Notes under the pieces: generated by a model | Told to the model about the DNA's origin: nothing | What the model saw: only the letters and a program-made list of their open reading frames with translations | The model's database searches: none | In this document: in pieces, positions 54,329 to 62,996 of the stretch | Numbering within the stretch: the first letter of the stretch is position 1 | How the letters are laid out: the number at the start of each line of letters is the position of its first letter | NCBI RefSeq assembly: GCF_001884185.1 | Contig: NZ_MAOE01000102.1 | Span: 30,780-94,779, forward strand | DNA from: Bacillus albus | Lineage (GTDB): Bacteria; Bacillota; Bacilli; Bacillales; Bacillaceae_G | Length of the DNA stretch: 64,000 nucleotides | Direction of reading: 5' to 3' | Position numbers and translations under genes: made by a program

Positions 54329-54349
54329 TATTTGGAATTTAATGTTCGT

Positions 54350-55309
54350 TCAATATAATCTACTCCTGTCTGTTAAAGATGGATTGATCATATCCGTTAC
54401 TGCGCGAAATAGATTTTCCGGATATTCAGCTATTCGATGACATAAATACAAGTACCACTCTTTTCCGTAAGTTAAATATACTTTACAGTTGTACCCCTTA
54501 CTTTTTAAATCCATTAACAAATCTGGACGGATTCCGTAGAGCATTTCCATTTCTACGTTGGGTTGATTAAGGTATTGACGATTTTCCATTTCTTGAATAA
54601 GCATTTCATCATGTGTGGCTATGGATACTGGGTGGTTAGATTCTATTATTTGTTCTACAAGTTTAAGATAACGATTATTTAATTCCTTTGATCTAGACAT
54701 AGCAACATCAGCTGTTTCTTGATAAGCCCCTTTGACAACTCGTATTTTCCCAGGATAATGAACTAATTCCTGAACATCATTGTTGGACCTATATAAATGT
54801 GCCTGTATAGTGATCCCTACATTAGGATATTGCGTAGTTGTTTTTTTATAGATATCAAGAATATCGTCAGTTTTTGATGTTTCTTCCATACTTATCATAA
54901 GTGTAACGCCGTACAGATTTGCTTTCTTGGCTAACTCAAGTAAATGAATATAAGCTGTTTCTGGATCCACAGATAATCCAATATGTGATAAATCAAATGA
55001 AACAGTCGACTTCATGGAGAACAAACCCATTTCTTCAATAAGATTCAAAAACTCGTTTTTGGCGTTTCGGCATTCTTCTAAATCTGTTGTATTTTCACCA
55101 ATGTATTCCAGTGAAATAGAATAACCTCTTGAAATCAGTTCTTTTGCTGTTGCAAGCCCATCTTGCCTATGCTCTCCGGTTACAAACCGTTTGGCGGCTT
55201 GCAATAATAAAGGATAGAGTTCATTGGACTGCTGAATATAAGATTTAATATGTTCATTTCGTGCAACCGATTTAAGTGCTTGGGTGACTTGAATCTTTGG
55301 ATTAGTCAT
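54350..55309 (-). CDS. Proline dehydrogenase
   Basis: 319 residues, the size of monofunctional Gram-positive ProDH (FadM/PutB type). Barrel motifs include LGENTTDL-like IGENTTDLEE, VSFDLSHIGLSVDPE, IRVVKGAYQE, SIATHDE and EMEMLYGIRPDL, with the substrate-binding Arg pair in YLCHRIAEYPENLFRAV. It oxidises proline to pyrroline-5-carboxylate with FAD, feeding electrons to the membrane chain. AAAGGAGATG precedes the ATG. It is divergent from a MocR regulator, sharing 117 bases of promoter region. No P5C dehydrogenase adjoins. Confidence 0.88.
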   Translation of the reverse strand: MTNPKIQVTQALKSVARNEHIKSYIQQSNELYPLLLQAAKRFVTGEHRQDGLATAKELISRGYSISLEYIGENTTDLEECRNAKNEFLNLIEEMGLFSMKSTVSFDLSHIGLSVDPETAYIHLLELAKKANLYGVTLMISMEETSKTDDILDIYKKTTTQYPNVGITIQAHLYRSNNDVQELVHYPGKIRVVKGAYQETADVAMSRSKELNNRYLKLVEQIIESNHPVSIATHDEMLIQEMENRQYLNQPNVEMEMLYGIRPDLLMDLKSKGYNCKVYLTYGKEWYLYLCHRIAEYPENLFRAVTDMINPSLTDRSRLY

Positions 55310-55359
55310 AACTTACATCTCCTTTTTCATATTTACATAAACTTTATCATGGTAAAATG

Positions 55360-55405
55360 GTTTATATTAGTACCATTTATAATGAATTTTCAAAGTACCA
55401 ATTTT
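55360..55405. promoter_or_regulatory. Direct-repeat operator between the MocR and ProDH genes
   Basis: AGTACCATTT (55369-55378) and AGTACCAATTT (55394-55404) are direct repeats 25 bases apart. MocR/PdxR regulators typically bind direct repeats in the divergent intergenic region. Confidence 0.5.
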
Positions 55406-55426
55406 AGATAAGGAGTAAATTTCAAT

Positions 55427-56842
55427 ATGCTTTGGATACCCATTGACCGGTCATTAGATATACCATTAATTAGACAAGTTTATCAGCAAATACGAGAACA
55501 AATTTTAAACGGGGACTTACAATCAGGAGAAAAACTACCGTCGACACGTGAACTATCTTCTGAGTTGAATGTATCCAGGAATGTGATTTTAGAAGCGTAT
55601 GATCAATTATTGGCTGAAGGATTTTTAGTTGCAAAAAGGGGTGCTGGAACATTTGTTGCCGAAGGAACTTTTTTAGAACAACAGAATAAAACACCTTCAT
55701 TTCATTATGTGAATTGGAGTGAAGATAAAAATAAAGATGATAACATCATCAACTTTCGTTCAGGTATACCAGCACTGGATTTATTTCCGCGTAAGACATG
55801 GGCAAAATTGTCTCATACCATATGGAATGACATTGCACCTTCTACTTTTGGATACGATATTCCCGAAGGACGTCCGGAATTACGACAGGTTTTATCACGC
55901 TATTTACTGAAAACAAGAGGTGTTGATTGTCATCCAGAACAAATTGTGATTACATCTGGTGCAACCCAAGCTATGACACTTGTTTCTAAATTACTTTTAT
56001 CGCCCGATGATACAGTGATAATGGAAGATCCAATCACCAATGATATTCAAACTATATTTAAAACTTCAGGTGCTCTTCTTTACCCTATACCTGTTGATGA
56101 ATATGGAATGAAGACATCGTTGCTGCCATTAAATAATTATCCAAAGTTTATCTTTGTTACTCCGTCCCACCAGTTTCCGTTAGGAGGAACGTTACCAATT
56201 CAACGAAGGATTCAATTGATTAACTACTCTAGAAGAACAAATTGTTATCTTGTTGAGGATGATTATGACAGTGAATTTAGATATGAAGGACCACCTGTAA
56301 GTTCATTACAGGGATTGGATTCAGATCGTGTATTATATATTGGTTCGTTTAGTAAAATCTTATCACCAGCCCTTAGAATGGGATATTTAATTCTTCCTTC
56401 ACAACTTATTGAAAAATGTCGCAAGCTAAAATGGTTTTCGGATTTACATACCCCTTCTTTAGAGCAGCTTATCCTTGCCCGTTTTATTGATGAAGGCTAT
56501 TTGGAACGACATATTATGAAGATGAAGAAAATGTACAAAAAACGAAGAAACTTCCTTATTCATTGCTTAAAAACAACATTTTCGAATAGGGTTAATATTT
56601 TCGGTTATTCAACAGGCTTACACCTAATTGTTGAATTAAATGAATCCTATTTTTCAAAAGAATTACTCGAATGGATCGAACGGTTTGGAGTTAAAGTATA
56701 TCCTGTAGAAGATCATACTATAGAAAAAGGAAAACATCATAATCGAATTATTTTAGGTTATGGGCATCTAAAAAATGAACAAATTAAAGAAGGTGTGACC
56801 AGACTACATAAAGCAATATATAATTTTAAATCCAAAAATTAA
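55427..56842 (+). CDS. MocR-family regulator (GntR helix-turn-helix fused to aminotransferase fold)
   Basis: 471 residues. The N-terminal GntR domain (about 1-75) has LIRQVYQQIREQILNGDLQS and RELSSELNVSRNVILEAYDQL. The rest is a fold-type I aminotransferase domain, with the PLP-binding Lys in IGSFSKILSPALRMGY and the Asp-Tyr of VEDDYDSEFRYEG. MocR proteins use PLP and an amino-acid or imine effector to control divergent metabolic genes. Divergent placement suggests it activates or represses proline dehydrogenase. AAGGAG precedes the ATG; a strong terminator follows at 56842-56890. Confidence 0.9.
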   Translation: MLWIPIDRSLDIPLIRQVYQQIREQILNGDLQSGEKLPSTRELSSELNVSRNVILEAYDQLLAEGFLVAKRGAGTFVAEGTFLEQQNKTPSFHYVNWSEDKNKDDNIINFRSGIPALDLFPRKTWAKLSHTIWNDIAPSTFGYDIPEGRPELRQVLSRYLLKTRGVDCHPEQIVITSGATQAMTLVSKLLLSPDDTVIMEDPITNDIQTIFKTSGALLYPIPVDEYGMKTSLLPLNNYPKFIFVTPSHQFPLGGTLPIQRRIQLINYSRRTNCYLVEDDYDSEFRYEGPPVSSLQGLDSDRVLYIGSFSKILSPALRMGYLILPSQLIEKCRKLKWFSDLHTPSLEQLILARFIDEGYLERHIMKMKKMYKKRRNFLIHCLKTTFSNRVNIFGYSTGLHLIVELNESYFSKELLEWIERFGVKVYPVEDHTIEKGKHHNRIILGYGHLKNEQIKEGVTRLHKAIYNFKSKN

Positions 56843-56890
56843 AGCCGAGCCGTCCTTAACTTAGCATGAGGACAACTCGGCTTAGTTTTC
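56842..56890 (+). terminator. Terminator of the MocR gene
   Basis: AAGCCGAGCCGTCCT and AGGACAACTCGGCTT arms with a T-rich tail. Confidence 0.8.
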
Positions 56891-56929
56891 TGTCAGAATC
56901 CCATCACTATCCAAGTAAAATTTTATAGT

Positions 56930-57032
56930 ACCTCCAGAACGAAATTTTGTGTTAACTTGTAACAAAAAGTTCATTTTTTCATTTTGGGGTAATTCTGGAT
57001 TTTTAACTTGATAGCGATGGGGCGGTGCCCCA
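56930..57032. repeat. bcr-like dispersed repeat, copy 4
   Basis: CCAGAACGAAATTTTGTG...TTCATTTTTTCATTTTGGGG...TTTTTAACTTGATAGCGATGGGGCGGTGCCCC. It matches one side and the core of the other copies and ends in the IS231-type terminus. The rest of 56890-57380 is AT-rich with no gene. Confidence 0.55.
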
Positions 57033-57380
57033 ATTAAAATTTTATTTTATCATGTAAAAAATACACAATTTAAATCCTATCTTTATTGGTATATAAAAAC
57101 ATTTTTTACCCTTTTACTTTTCTTTTATTTCTACTTTATGTGAAATACTATTTGTAATACATTTATCAAATGTTTTCAGCAATTAATAGCGAATACCTAA
57201 CGTCTATCCCAAATCTATAAAGCCACTTTATCTTGCCTCGAATGTTACAGTATGAACAAAACAATAATATTAACCCTATAAAAGTTTTGTCTTTATGTTT
57301 GTAATATATAAGATTTTTCAACTAATAAAAAAGAGTGACATGTGATTAGTATGTACACTCTCATTTTGCTAATTTTGGGA

Positions 57381-58409
57381 TTAAATTTCTTTAAATTTTA
57401 TAATAGCAACTACTTGAGCATGATCAGACTGTGTTTTATTTTCAATATCATCACATTTTAAATGCCTGTCAAACACTTTATATTCGCTTACTCGACCAAT
57501 GTATTCTTCATTTTTCTCATTAAGTGCATTAGATACAAAAATAAAGTCTAATACGTTTCCTAATTTACCATAATAATGTGTAGGCAATCTTTTTTGTCCA
57601 CTTTGATTTGGAGCTAAATCAAAAGCATCATAAAGTTTATAATCGTAGACAATTTTTTGTTTCTCTTTAGGAATTACTGTATTTCCTATTTTTAAAAGTT
57701 TTTCTCTATTCGTTAATGCTTCTATAGGAATAGAGTGTTCATCATCATTTAGATCACCAAGTAGGATAATTGGAAATTCTTTATGATTGTGTAGAGTTTC
57801 TGAAATTTCACGATATAAGATTGCCGCTTCTGTCCCTCGCTGTAGTAAAGATGCTACATGTCCCATTGACCGTGCACGTAAATTTTCTAATATTTGTTTA
57901 TCCCATGTCTCACTAGGATTAAAAACAATATCTTTAACAGCTGGTTTTTTTGATTTTAAATGTGAAACATAACAAATGACATCCCTAGAGCTATCAATAC
58001 GTATCGTAGCTTTTATAGGGATTCGACTGAATTTAAAAGTTTGTCCTAAGGGAACTTCTTCTATAATGGAATCAGGAATTTCAACTGGACTTACTGAGAG
58101 TATTGGATATTTAGAAGCTATAGCAACCACGGGTTTTATAAAAACTAATGGCTCATTTATATCTGTAACAGGAGATTCGACTGTTGTAAAATGAGTAAAT
58201 CCTACTTCCTCAACTAAATTTTTTAAAGCATGTGTACTGAATACTTCTTGAAAACCAATAACATCACATTTCATGTCTGATATTTGTTTTTTAATCCATT
58301 CTTTTTTCTTTAACCAATCAGCATCTGAATAGAAACTAGTTGGCTCATACCATTTGTAAGGAGGTTCAACAAATTGAAATAAGTTGAATGTTCCAAAGCG
58401 AATTTGCAT
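57381..58409 (-). CDS. Endonuclease/exonuclease/phosphatase-family enzyme
   Basis: 342 residues, no signal peptide. EEP motifs are intact: FGTFNLFQF, VIGFQEVFS, VSHLKSKKP, ILLGDLNDDEHS and QSDHAQVV. This fold covers DNase I-like nucleases, AP endonucleases, phosphoinositide phosphatases and sphingomyelinases; the DNDDEHS-type loop is closest in style to bacterial nucleases, but activity is not predictable. It has no membrane or leader segment, unlike the EEP protein at 32854. It closes a minus-strand cluster with two subtilases and a 77-residue protein. GGTGAAAG precedes the ATG. Confidence 0.8.
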   Translation of the reverse strand: MQIRFGTFNLFQFVEPPYKWYEPTSFYSDADWLKKKEWIKKQISDMKCDVIGFQEVFSTHALKNLVEEVGFTHFTTVESPVTDINEPLVFIKPVVAIASKYPILSVSPVEIPDSIIEEVPLGQTFKFSRIPIKATIRIDSSRDVICYVSHLKSKKPAVKDIVFNPSETWDKQILENLRARSMGHVASLLQRGTEAAILYREISETLHNHKEFPIILLGDLNDDEHSIPIEALTNREKLLKIGNTVIPKEKQKIVYDYKLYDAFDLAPNQSGQKRLPTHYYGKLGNVLDFIFVSNALNEKNEEYIGRVSEYKVFDRHLKCDDIENKTQSDHAQVVAIIKFKEI

Positions 58410-58479
58410 AAACTTTCACCTTCTTTAGTTATGTAATTATACCCATTGGATAGTTATCAATAGATGTATATAGCACCAA

Positions 58480-58665
58480 TCAGTTAGACAACATATTGTA
58501 AAAATTATTCACTGGGATTACTCTGTTTTTAATTAATCCAAGCTTATACGGGTAGTACATATTAGAAATTAAACCCCAATTAGAGCCTTGTACCAAGACC
58601 AACCTTGTCTTATAGCTATGATTTTCTCTGTATATTTGAAGAGTTCGTAGGTAGTTTCTTAAGGA
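58480..58665 (-). pseudogene. Possible C-terminal remnant of an unknown protein
   Basis: The minus strand between about 58665 and a TGA at 58480-58482 is open for about 60 codons: FSLRNYLRTLQIYRENHSYK, then LVLVQGSNWGLISNMYYPYK, ending NNFYNMLSN. The composition is protein-like, but there is no start codon. It fills the gap between the EEP gene and the 77-aa gene, a region otherwise without features. Confidence 0.3.
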
Positions 58666-58736
58666 AAACTTCTCTCCAATTCACAGAAATCCCTATTAAT
58701 ACTAATCAAACAAGCCTAATTACTTAATTTTTGAAC

Positions 58737-58970
58737 TCATGAATTATTCTCAAGTGTCAATGTTAAAACGTTCTTTACACCTGGAACTTGTGAAATTTCA
58801 ATTAGTGCACTCCCCAAGTAAGAAGAAGATGTTGCAGTAACATGCAGGATTACTCCCCTAGCAGGTGGTGTAACGCCGATAACCAATTGTTTTGTATTTC
58901 CTAAAGACATACTTCTTAATGCTTCTGTACTAATGTTCTGTCCTTCAACCAAAATTAAACTTTCAATCAT
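58737..58970 (-). CDS. Small protein of the subtilase cluster, possibly ferredoxin-like
   Basis: 77 residues with an excellent ribosome binding site (AGGAGG, eight bases before ATG), so it is very likely translated. The sequence MIESLILVEGQNISTEALRS to SALIEISQVPGVKNVLTLTLE alternates strands and helices, and the ALIEISQVPGVKNVLTLTL end resembles the last helix-strand of ferredoxin-like folds such as ACT/AsnC domains and subtilisin propeptides (I9). A subtilase inhibitor or chaperone role would fit the neighbours but is speculative. It overlaps the broken EEP copy. Confidence 0.6.
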   Translation of the reverse strand: MIESLILVEGQNISTEALRSMSLGNTKQLVIGVTPPARGVILHVTATSSSYLGSALIEISQVPGVKNVLTLTLENNS

Positions 58971-59196
58971 ATTGTATCCTCCTAACTGCTACTTTAGCTT
59001 TTAATGACGTACGGCTAAACTTAAAACCTTTTTCAACCGAAAGTTCTTTAGTAGTGAAATTGGGTACTTTAACTGGATTTTTTAAAGCTATAGCAACTAT
59101 TGGTTTTATAAATACTGATGGGTTACTAACATGTTTCACAAGGTTTTCTACTTTTTCAAAATGAGTAAACTCAAGATCCCCAACTAAGCTTTTCAA
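58963..59196 (-). pseudogene. Internal fragment of a second EEP-family gene
   Basis: 77 codons homologous to about residues 63-140 of the EEP enzyme at 57381: KSLVGDLEFTHFEKVENLV aligns with KNLVEEVGFTHFTTVESPV, and SVFIKPIVAIALKNP with LVFIKPVVAIASKYP. Both catalytic ends (FNLF/QE at the N-side and GDLN/SDH at the C-side) are missing. It lies between subtilase 2 and the 77-aa gene. A tandem duplication of the EEP gene followed by deletion is the simplest history. Confidence 0.7.
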
Positions 59197-59198
59197 AA

Positions 59199-60677
59199 TT
59201 ATTGTGCTATATGCTTAGCTTCATCAACTGCTCTAGAAGTATCTACTAGACCAAATCCTGTTGCAAGATCGGGACCTTGATGAGCAAAATTATTCTGTTT
59301 GGAATGACCTTTTATTACATCTCGTGCAGTTTTCTTCAAAACATCTCGGATTTGAAAAGGAGTTAGTCTTTTATTTGCCTGTTTTAATAATGCGCATATC
59401 CCAGCAATCTGTGGTGCTGCAGCTGAAGTACCACTAAAGGCTGCCCAGCCATCTAAAGAAGACGTTTCATCACCTTGTGGATGTTTTTTACCAGCGTTTT
59501 GTTCATCGTATTTCCTCCCTGGTTCAACTGGAAGCATTATATAAGCACCTATAGGTTCGAGACCACATAAGCCACATATGTCAGGGACTTGACGTTCTGA
59601 ATATATTTTACTTTTATAACCGTTCGCAAATGGTGTAGCTTCCATAGAACCATCATTTGCTACAAAAACACCTCCAACAGAAATTACATCTGGATGTATT
59701 CCAGGAAAAGATTCTCCTGGGGTATTACCACTTGCAAATATAACTGTAATACCTTTTCTTACAGCAGCTGCTATCTTAGCTGCAAATAATATTTGTGAAG
59801 CTGATAACCCATTTGGAGGTGTAGGAAATCCCCAACTACAGGTGATAATATCAGGATTTTGTGCTACTGCTGTTTCGAAGGCACCCATCGTTACAAACTT
59901 GTTCATTTTTACCATTGTAAAATCCACTTCTGGTGCTAATGAATATACATTAACAGCTTCACCTGTCCCATGCCCTGTTTCATCATGTATTGGTTCAGAT
60001 GCTTCTGGTCCAAGAATAACGGGATTCAAGGGATATTGTCTTTTAGTAAAGAACGGATGTCTATAGAATCCTGAATCAACCATGACAACTTTTATCCCTT
60101 TTCCTGTGATTCCAGATTGTTGTGCTCTTTTTGCTAAAAGATGCTGAACTAAATCATGTGGAGGTTCTAAATAATAGTAATCTTTTTTAGGTGGATCAGG
60201 AGATACACTTCCAGGTGTTTCTAATCGCTCTAAGGTTGCACTGTTAGATGGCGAATGTAAAAATGCTCTTTCATTAATTGCCACTCCCTCTAAAACATCT
60301 GCTAAATCACTATTCTTTGTATCAATTAAACCCAGCATCTTTGAATTAGTTGAATCTAGTATTGTTGTGAATGTTTTTCCTGTAACGCCTTGTACTTCAC
60401 GTTCTTTTGTAACAATATTAGTATGAAAAACCTTCTCGAAAATTACAGGAGGAGCAGCAATTGAAATTGATGTTTCTCCTATTGTTAGCACTTGAAATCC
60501 ATTCTCTTTTAATTTTTTTACAGCTTTTTGTATTTTATTTTTCTCGGAATAGAAGTTCTCAACTGTTTCACTTGTAATATCTTTTGATGTTGTAAATACT
60601 GATTCTCCGCCTATTGAATGAACAGATGCCTCTGCATAAACAATTGATGGAAGTTCAGATGTAATTGAATTTTGCAA
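59199..60677 (-). CDS. S8 subtilase, no signal peptide, prodomain resembling pro-kumamolisin
   Basis: 492 residues from a TTG with AAAGGAG upstream. N-terminal 150 residues (NKIQKAVKKLKENGFQVLTI, SIAAPPVIFEKVFHTNI) look like an activation prodomain of the kumamolisin type. The catalytic triad is Asp in VVMVDSGFYRHPF, His in TGHGTGEAVNVYS and Ser in FSGTSAAAPQIAGI, with the oxyanion Asn in FASGNTPGE. There is no signal peptide, so it is intracellular or released by lysis. A cysteine pair (DICGLCGLEP) is inserted before the Ser region. It follows the 609-aa subtilase by 180 bases. Confidence 0.85.
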   Translation of the reverse strand: MQNSITSELPSIVYAEASVHSIGGESVFTTSKDITSETVENFYSEKNKIQKAVKKLKENGFQVLTIGETSISIAAPPVIFEKVFHTNIVTKEREVQGVTGKTFTTILDSTNSKMLGLIDTKNSDLADVLEGVAINERAFLHSPSNSATLERLETPGSVSPDPPKKDYYYLEPPHDLVQHLLAKRAQQSGITGKGIKVVMVDSGFYRHPFFTKRQYPLNPVILGPEASEPIHDETGHGTGEAVNVYSLAPEVDFTMVKMNKFVTMGAFETAVAQNPDIITCSWGFPTPPNGLSASQILFAAKIAAAVRKGITVIFASGNTPGESFPGIHPDVISVGGVFVANDGSMEATPFANGYKSKIYSERQVPDICGLCGLEPIGAYIMLPVEPGRKYDEQNAGKKHPQGDETSSLDGWAAFSGTSAAAPQIAGICALLKQANKRLTPFQIRDVLKKTARDVIKGHSKQNNFAHQGPDLATGFGLVDTSRAVDEAKHIAQ

Positions 60678-60857
60678 AATAAAAAACTCCTTTAATAGAA
60701 TTAAGTATGTACTTTATAGGATTCTAATGCAGTACATTGAGCATAGAACTGATACGCAGTGAGTACATCAATAGCTGCCATTTATTTATTTATTTATAGT
60801 CGTTTCCTTTTTTTAACGCACGATATTCTCTCCATCAAATTTAGAAATTCACAGAAG

Positions 60858-62687
60858 TTACATTAATATAACCTCTTCCACTACTTTACTTGCATCAATG
60901 CGTCCCCATCCATATCGATTGTTCCATCCTTCTCCTGCAGGAGGATTTTTCCTCGCTGTTTTCATTAAGATATCACGTAGTTGGTCTATCGTAATATTGA
61001 TACCTTTAGATTGAGCTTCAGCGAAAATTAACGCGATAACACCTGTTACTGCTGGTGCCGCCATACTAGTCCCCGACTTTTCAGTTGCTTTAACAACAGT
61101 ACCTGACGCTGCAGCGGTTACATTATGACCAGGAGCACTAACCTCAGGTTTTTGGCGATTATCTCTTGTTGGTCCGGAGCTTGAAAACCAGGAGAGTGGT
61201 GCATCAGGAACATGAGCATCATAGGAACCCACGACAATGCTTTTATGTCCACAAGAGAGTGACCCTAGTGTATGGGTATTATCATGTGGAGGACTAAAGC
61301 TAGATTGACCTCGATCATCTCGTTCAATCCAAGCATGAAATTTACCGTTATTTACTGAACTACCATGAAGACGAACCGTCCAAGTGCCTGTAGGTAAATT
61401 TTGTTCTAAGAAAATACCAATTTGATTATCGTGATTGTTAGGATCACTTTTTCGATTAGCCATAAAAATCAAGGTTTCTCCTTCATTATTTAAAATGCTC
61501 CCATTTTCTCCAAGCGGAACACTACCAAGACTTTCTCCGTTCGATGTAATAAGTTCTACAATAAAATCATCAGTACCGTCGTACCATATTTCAAGCTCAT
61601 TTAATGTAAAATCTCCACTGTTAACCTGCCAATGCAAATCGACAAAGTTTCCTTGGGACACAGTACCACTGGCATGAATACCATCATCATATGAATTGCT
61701 AGCTGCAATAACTATAGAGCGATTAGATTTTTCAATTAAAAGATTATCTATGCTCTGTTCAAAAAGGGACGTTCCATCATGGGGACCACCATTGGTTCCT
61801 AAGCTAATATTGATTACACAAGGACGTTCTCCAGCTGTATCCAAAATATATTTTACTGCATCAAGAAGTTGCGCAGAATCTCCAAGTGTAGAACCAACAA
61901 CATCCCTTCCTCCCCATGGGATATCATTTGCAGCTAGCTCTACAAACACTAAATCTGCACTCGGAGCCACACCAGGAGTACCCGTTCCTTGACCATTTCC
62001 CGCAGCAATATCCATGACATGTGTGCCATGTTTGTGCCCAGGTGGATTTGGTGGATTGGCTGGAAAAGACCCACTAGCAGGGTAACCCAGGGTTTTATAG
62101 GGCCTGGAAGAAGTCAAGGCATTATTAATCTCTTCTCTAGTGAAGACTCTGCCATATGGGATTGAGCTATCATTGATTCTTTCTGCAGCCTGATCCCAGA
62201 TAGTGAGTATTCGAGTAGATCCATCTGTATTGCGAAAGTTTTTATGAACGAAATCACAACCAGAATCAATTATGCCAACTACTACTCCTTGCCCCCCATG
62301 ATCTCTTGCCACACCTGGTGGTAGGAGGTCATTCCTAGCACCAACCTCTTCAATAGTTTTTTTTAGTGCCGTTTGAACAGGTTGTGCAGCTTTTAAACTA
62401 ATCACAGTAGGTGATTGTCGGATTGCCTCTAATTCATTTACAGACACTTTAGCCGTCACGATTTGACTTGATTTATCAGGTGCTGAAGAAATTGGATTTG
62501 TTTGATGAACACCAGGAATGTTACTCCATTCATTAATGTCCTTTACTTTCGCGATGACAGATACGTCTTTCGTAGCATCCGTGCTAACTTCTCGAATTTC
62601 CACTTCTCTTTGACTTTGTTCAATAATTCTTTGAAGTCGAGGGTCTATACTAGAAGGGATTTGTGCTGTTGTCTTTCTTAAACGCAT
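60858..62687 (-). CDS. S8 subtilase with inserted beta domain, no signal peptide
   Basis: 609 residues. Prodomain-like N-terminus to about 125, then Asp in VVVGIIDSGCDFVHKNF, His in GHKHGTHVMDIAAGN, oxyanion Asn in VIAASNSYDDG, and Ser in EKSGTSMAAPAVTGVI. Between His and Ser lies an inserted region of about 130 residues (from about 345) with beta-rich GQ/TGTWTVRLHG sequence, like the PPC/P-type insertion in large subtilases. No signal peptide, so probably cytoplasmic. AAGGATGAG precedes the ATG. First gene of the minus-strand cluster; promoter expected in 62690-62820. Confidence 0.85.
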   Translation of the reverse strand: MRLRKTTAQIPSSIDPRLQRIIEQSQREVEIREVSTDATKDVSVIAKVKDINEWSNIPGVHQTNPISSAPDKSSQIVTAKVSVNELEAIRQSPTVISLKAAQPVQTALKKTIEEVGARNDLLPPGVARDHGGQGVVVGIIDSGCDFVHKNFRNTDGSTRILTIWDQAAERINDSSIPYGRVFTREEINNALTSSRPYKTLGYPASGSFPANPPNPPGHKHGTHVMDIAAGNGQGTGTPGVAPSADLVFVELAANDIPWGGRDVVGSTLGDSAQLLDAVKYILDTAGERPCVINISLGTNGGPHDGTSLFEQSIDNLLIEKSNRSIVIAASNSYDDGIHASGTVSQGNFVDLHWQVNSGDFTLNELEIWYDGTDDFIVELITSNGESLGSVPLGENGSILNNEGETLIFMANRKSDPNNHDNQIGIFLEQNLPTGTWTVRLHGSSVNNGKFHAWIERDDRGQSSFSPPHDNTHTLGSLSCGHKSIVVGSYDAHVPDAPLSWFSSSGPTRDNRQKPEVSAPGHNVTAAASGTVVKATEKSGTSMAAPAVTGVIALIFAEAQSKGINITIDQLRDILMKTARKNPPAGEGWNNRYGWGRIDASKVVEEVILM

Positions 62688-62990
62688 AAGGTCTCATCCT
62701 TCCATTTATAGGATTTATTGCTCTCTAAGTAAGTATGGTTTATATTAACTAAATTTATGTAGGTCAATTAAGCGTTAGTTTTTATCTATCATAATGGTGT
62801 ATGTAGTCATTTTTTAATAGAAATGCGGAAATTTATACACGAAAAAATAACTAATCATATAATAAACATTTTGGACTCAAAAATTATATGTCCATTTAAT
62901 ATACGAAATCTACGCACAATTGTAAGAAACCTCCAAATAAAAAAAGAATCATTGAAACAACGATTCTTTTTTATCCCATTTATACAAATT
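62688..62990. other. Promoter region of the subtilase cluster and a terminator
   Basis: No gene supported. AAAAAGAATC/GATTCTTTTT at 62941-62972 is a hairpin with T-run between the cluster and the tnpB element. The 76-codon plus frame at 62823 has no ribosome binding site and is probably fortuitous. Confidence 0.45.
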
Positions 62991-62996
62991 TATCAT

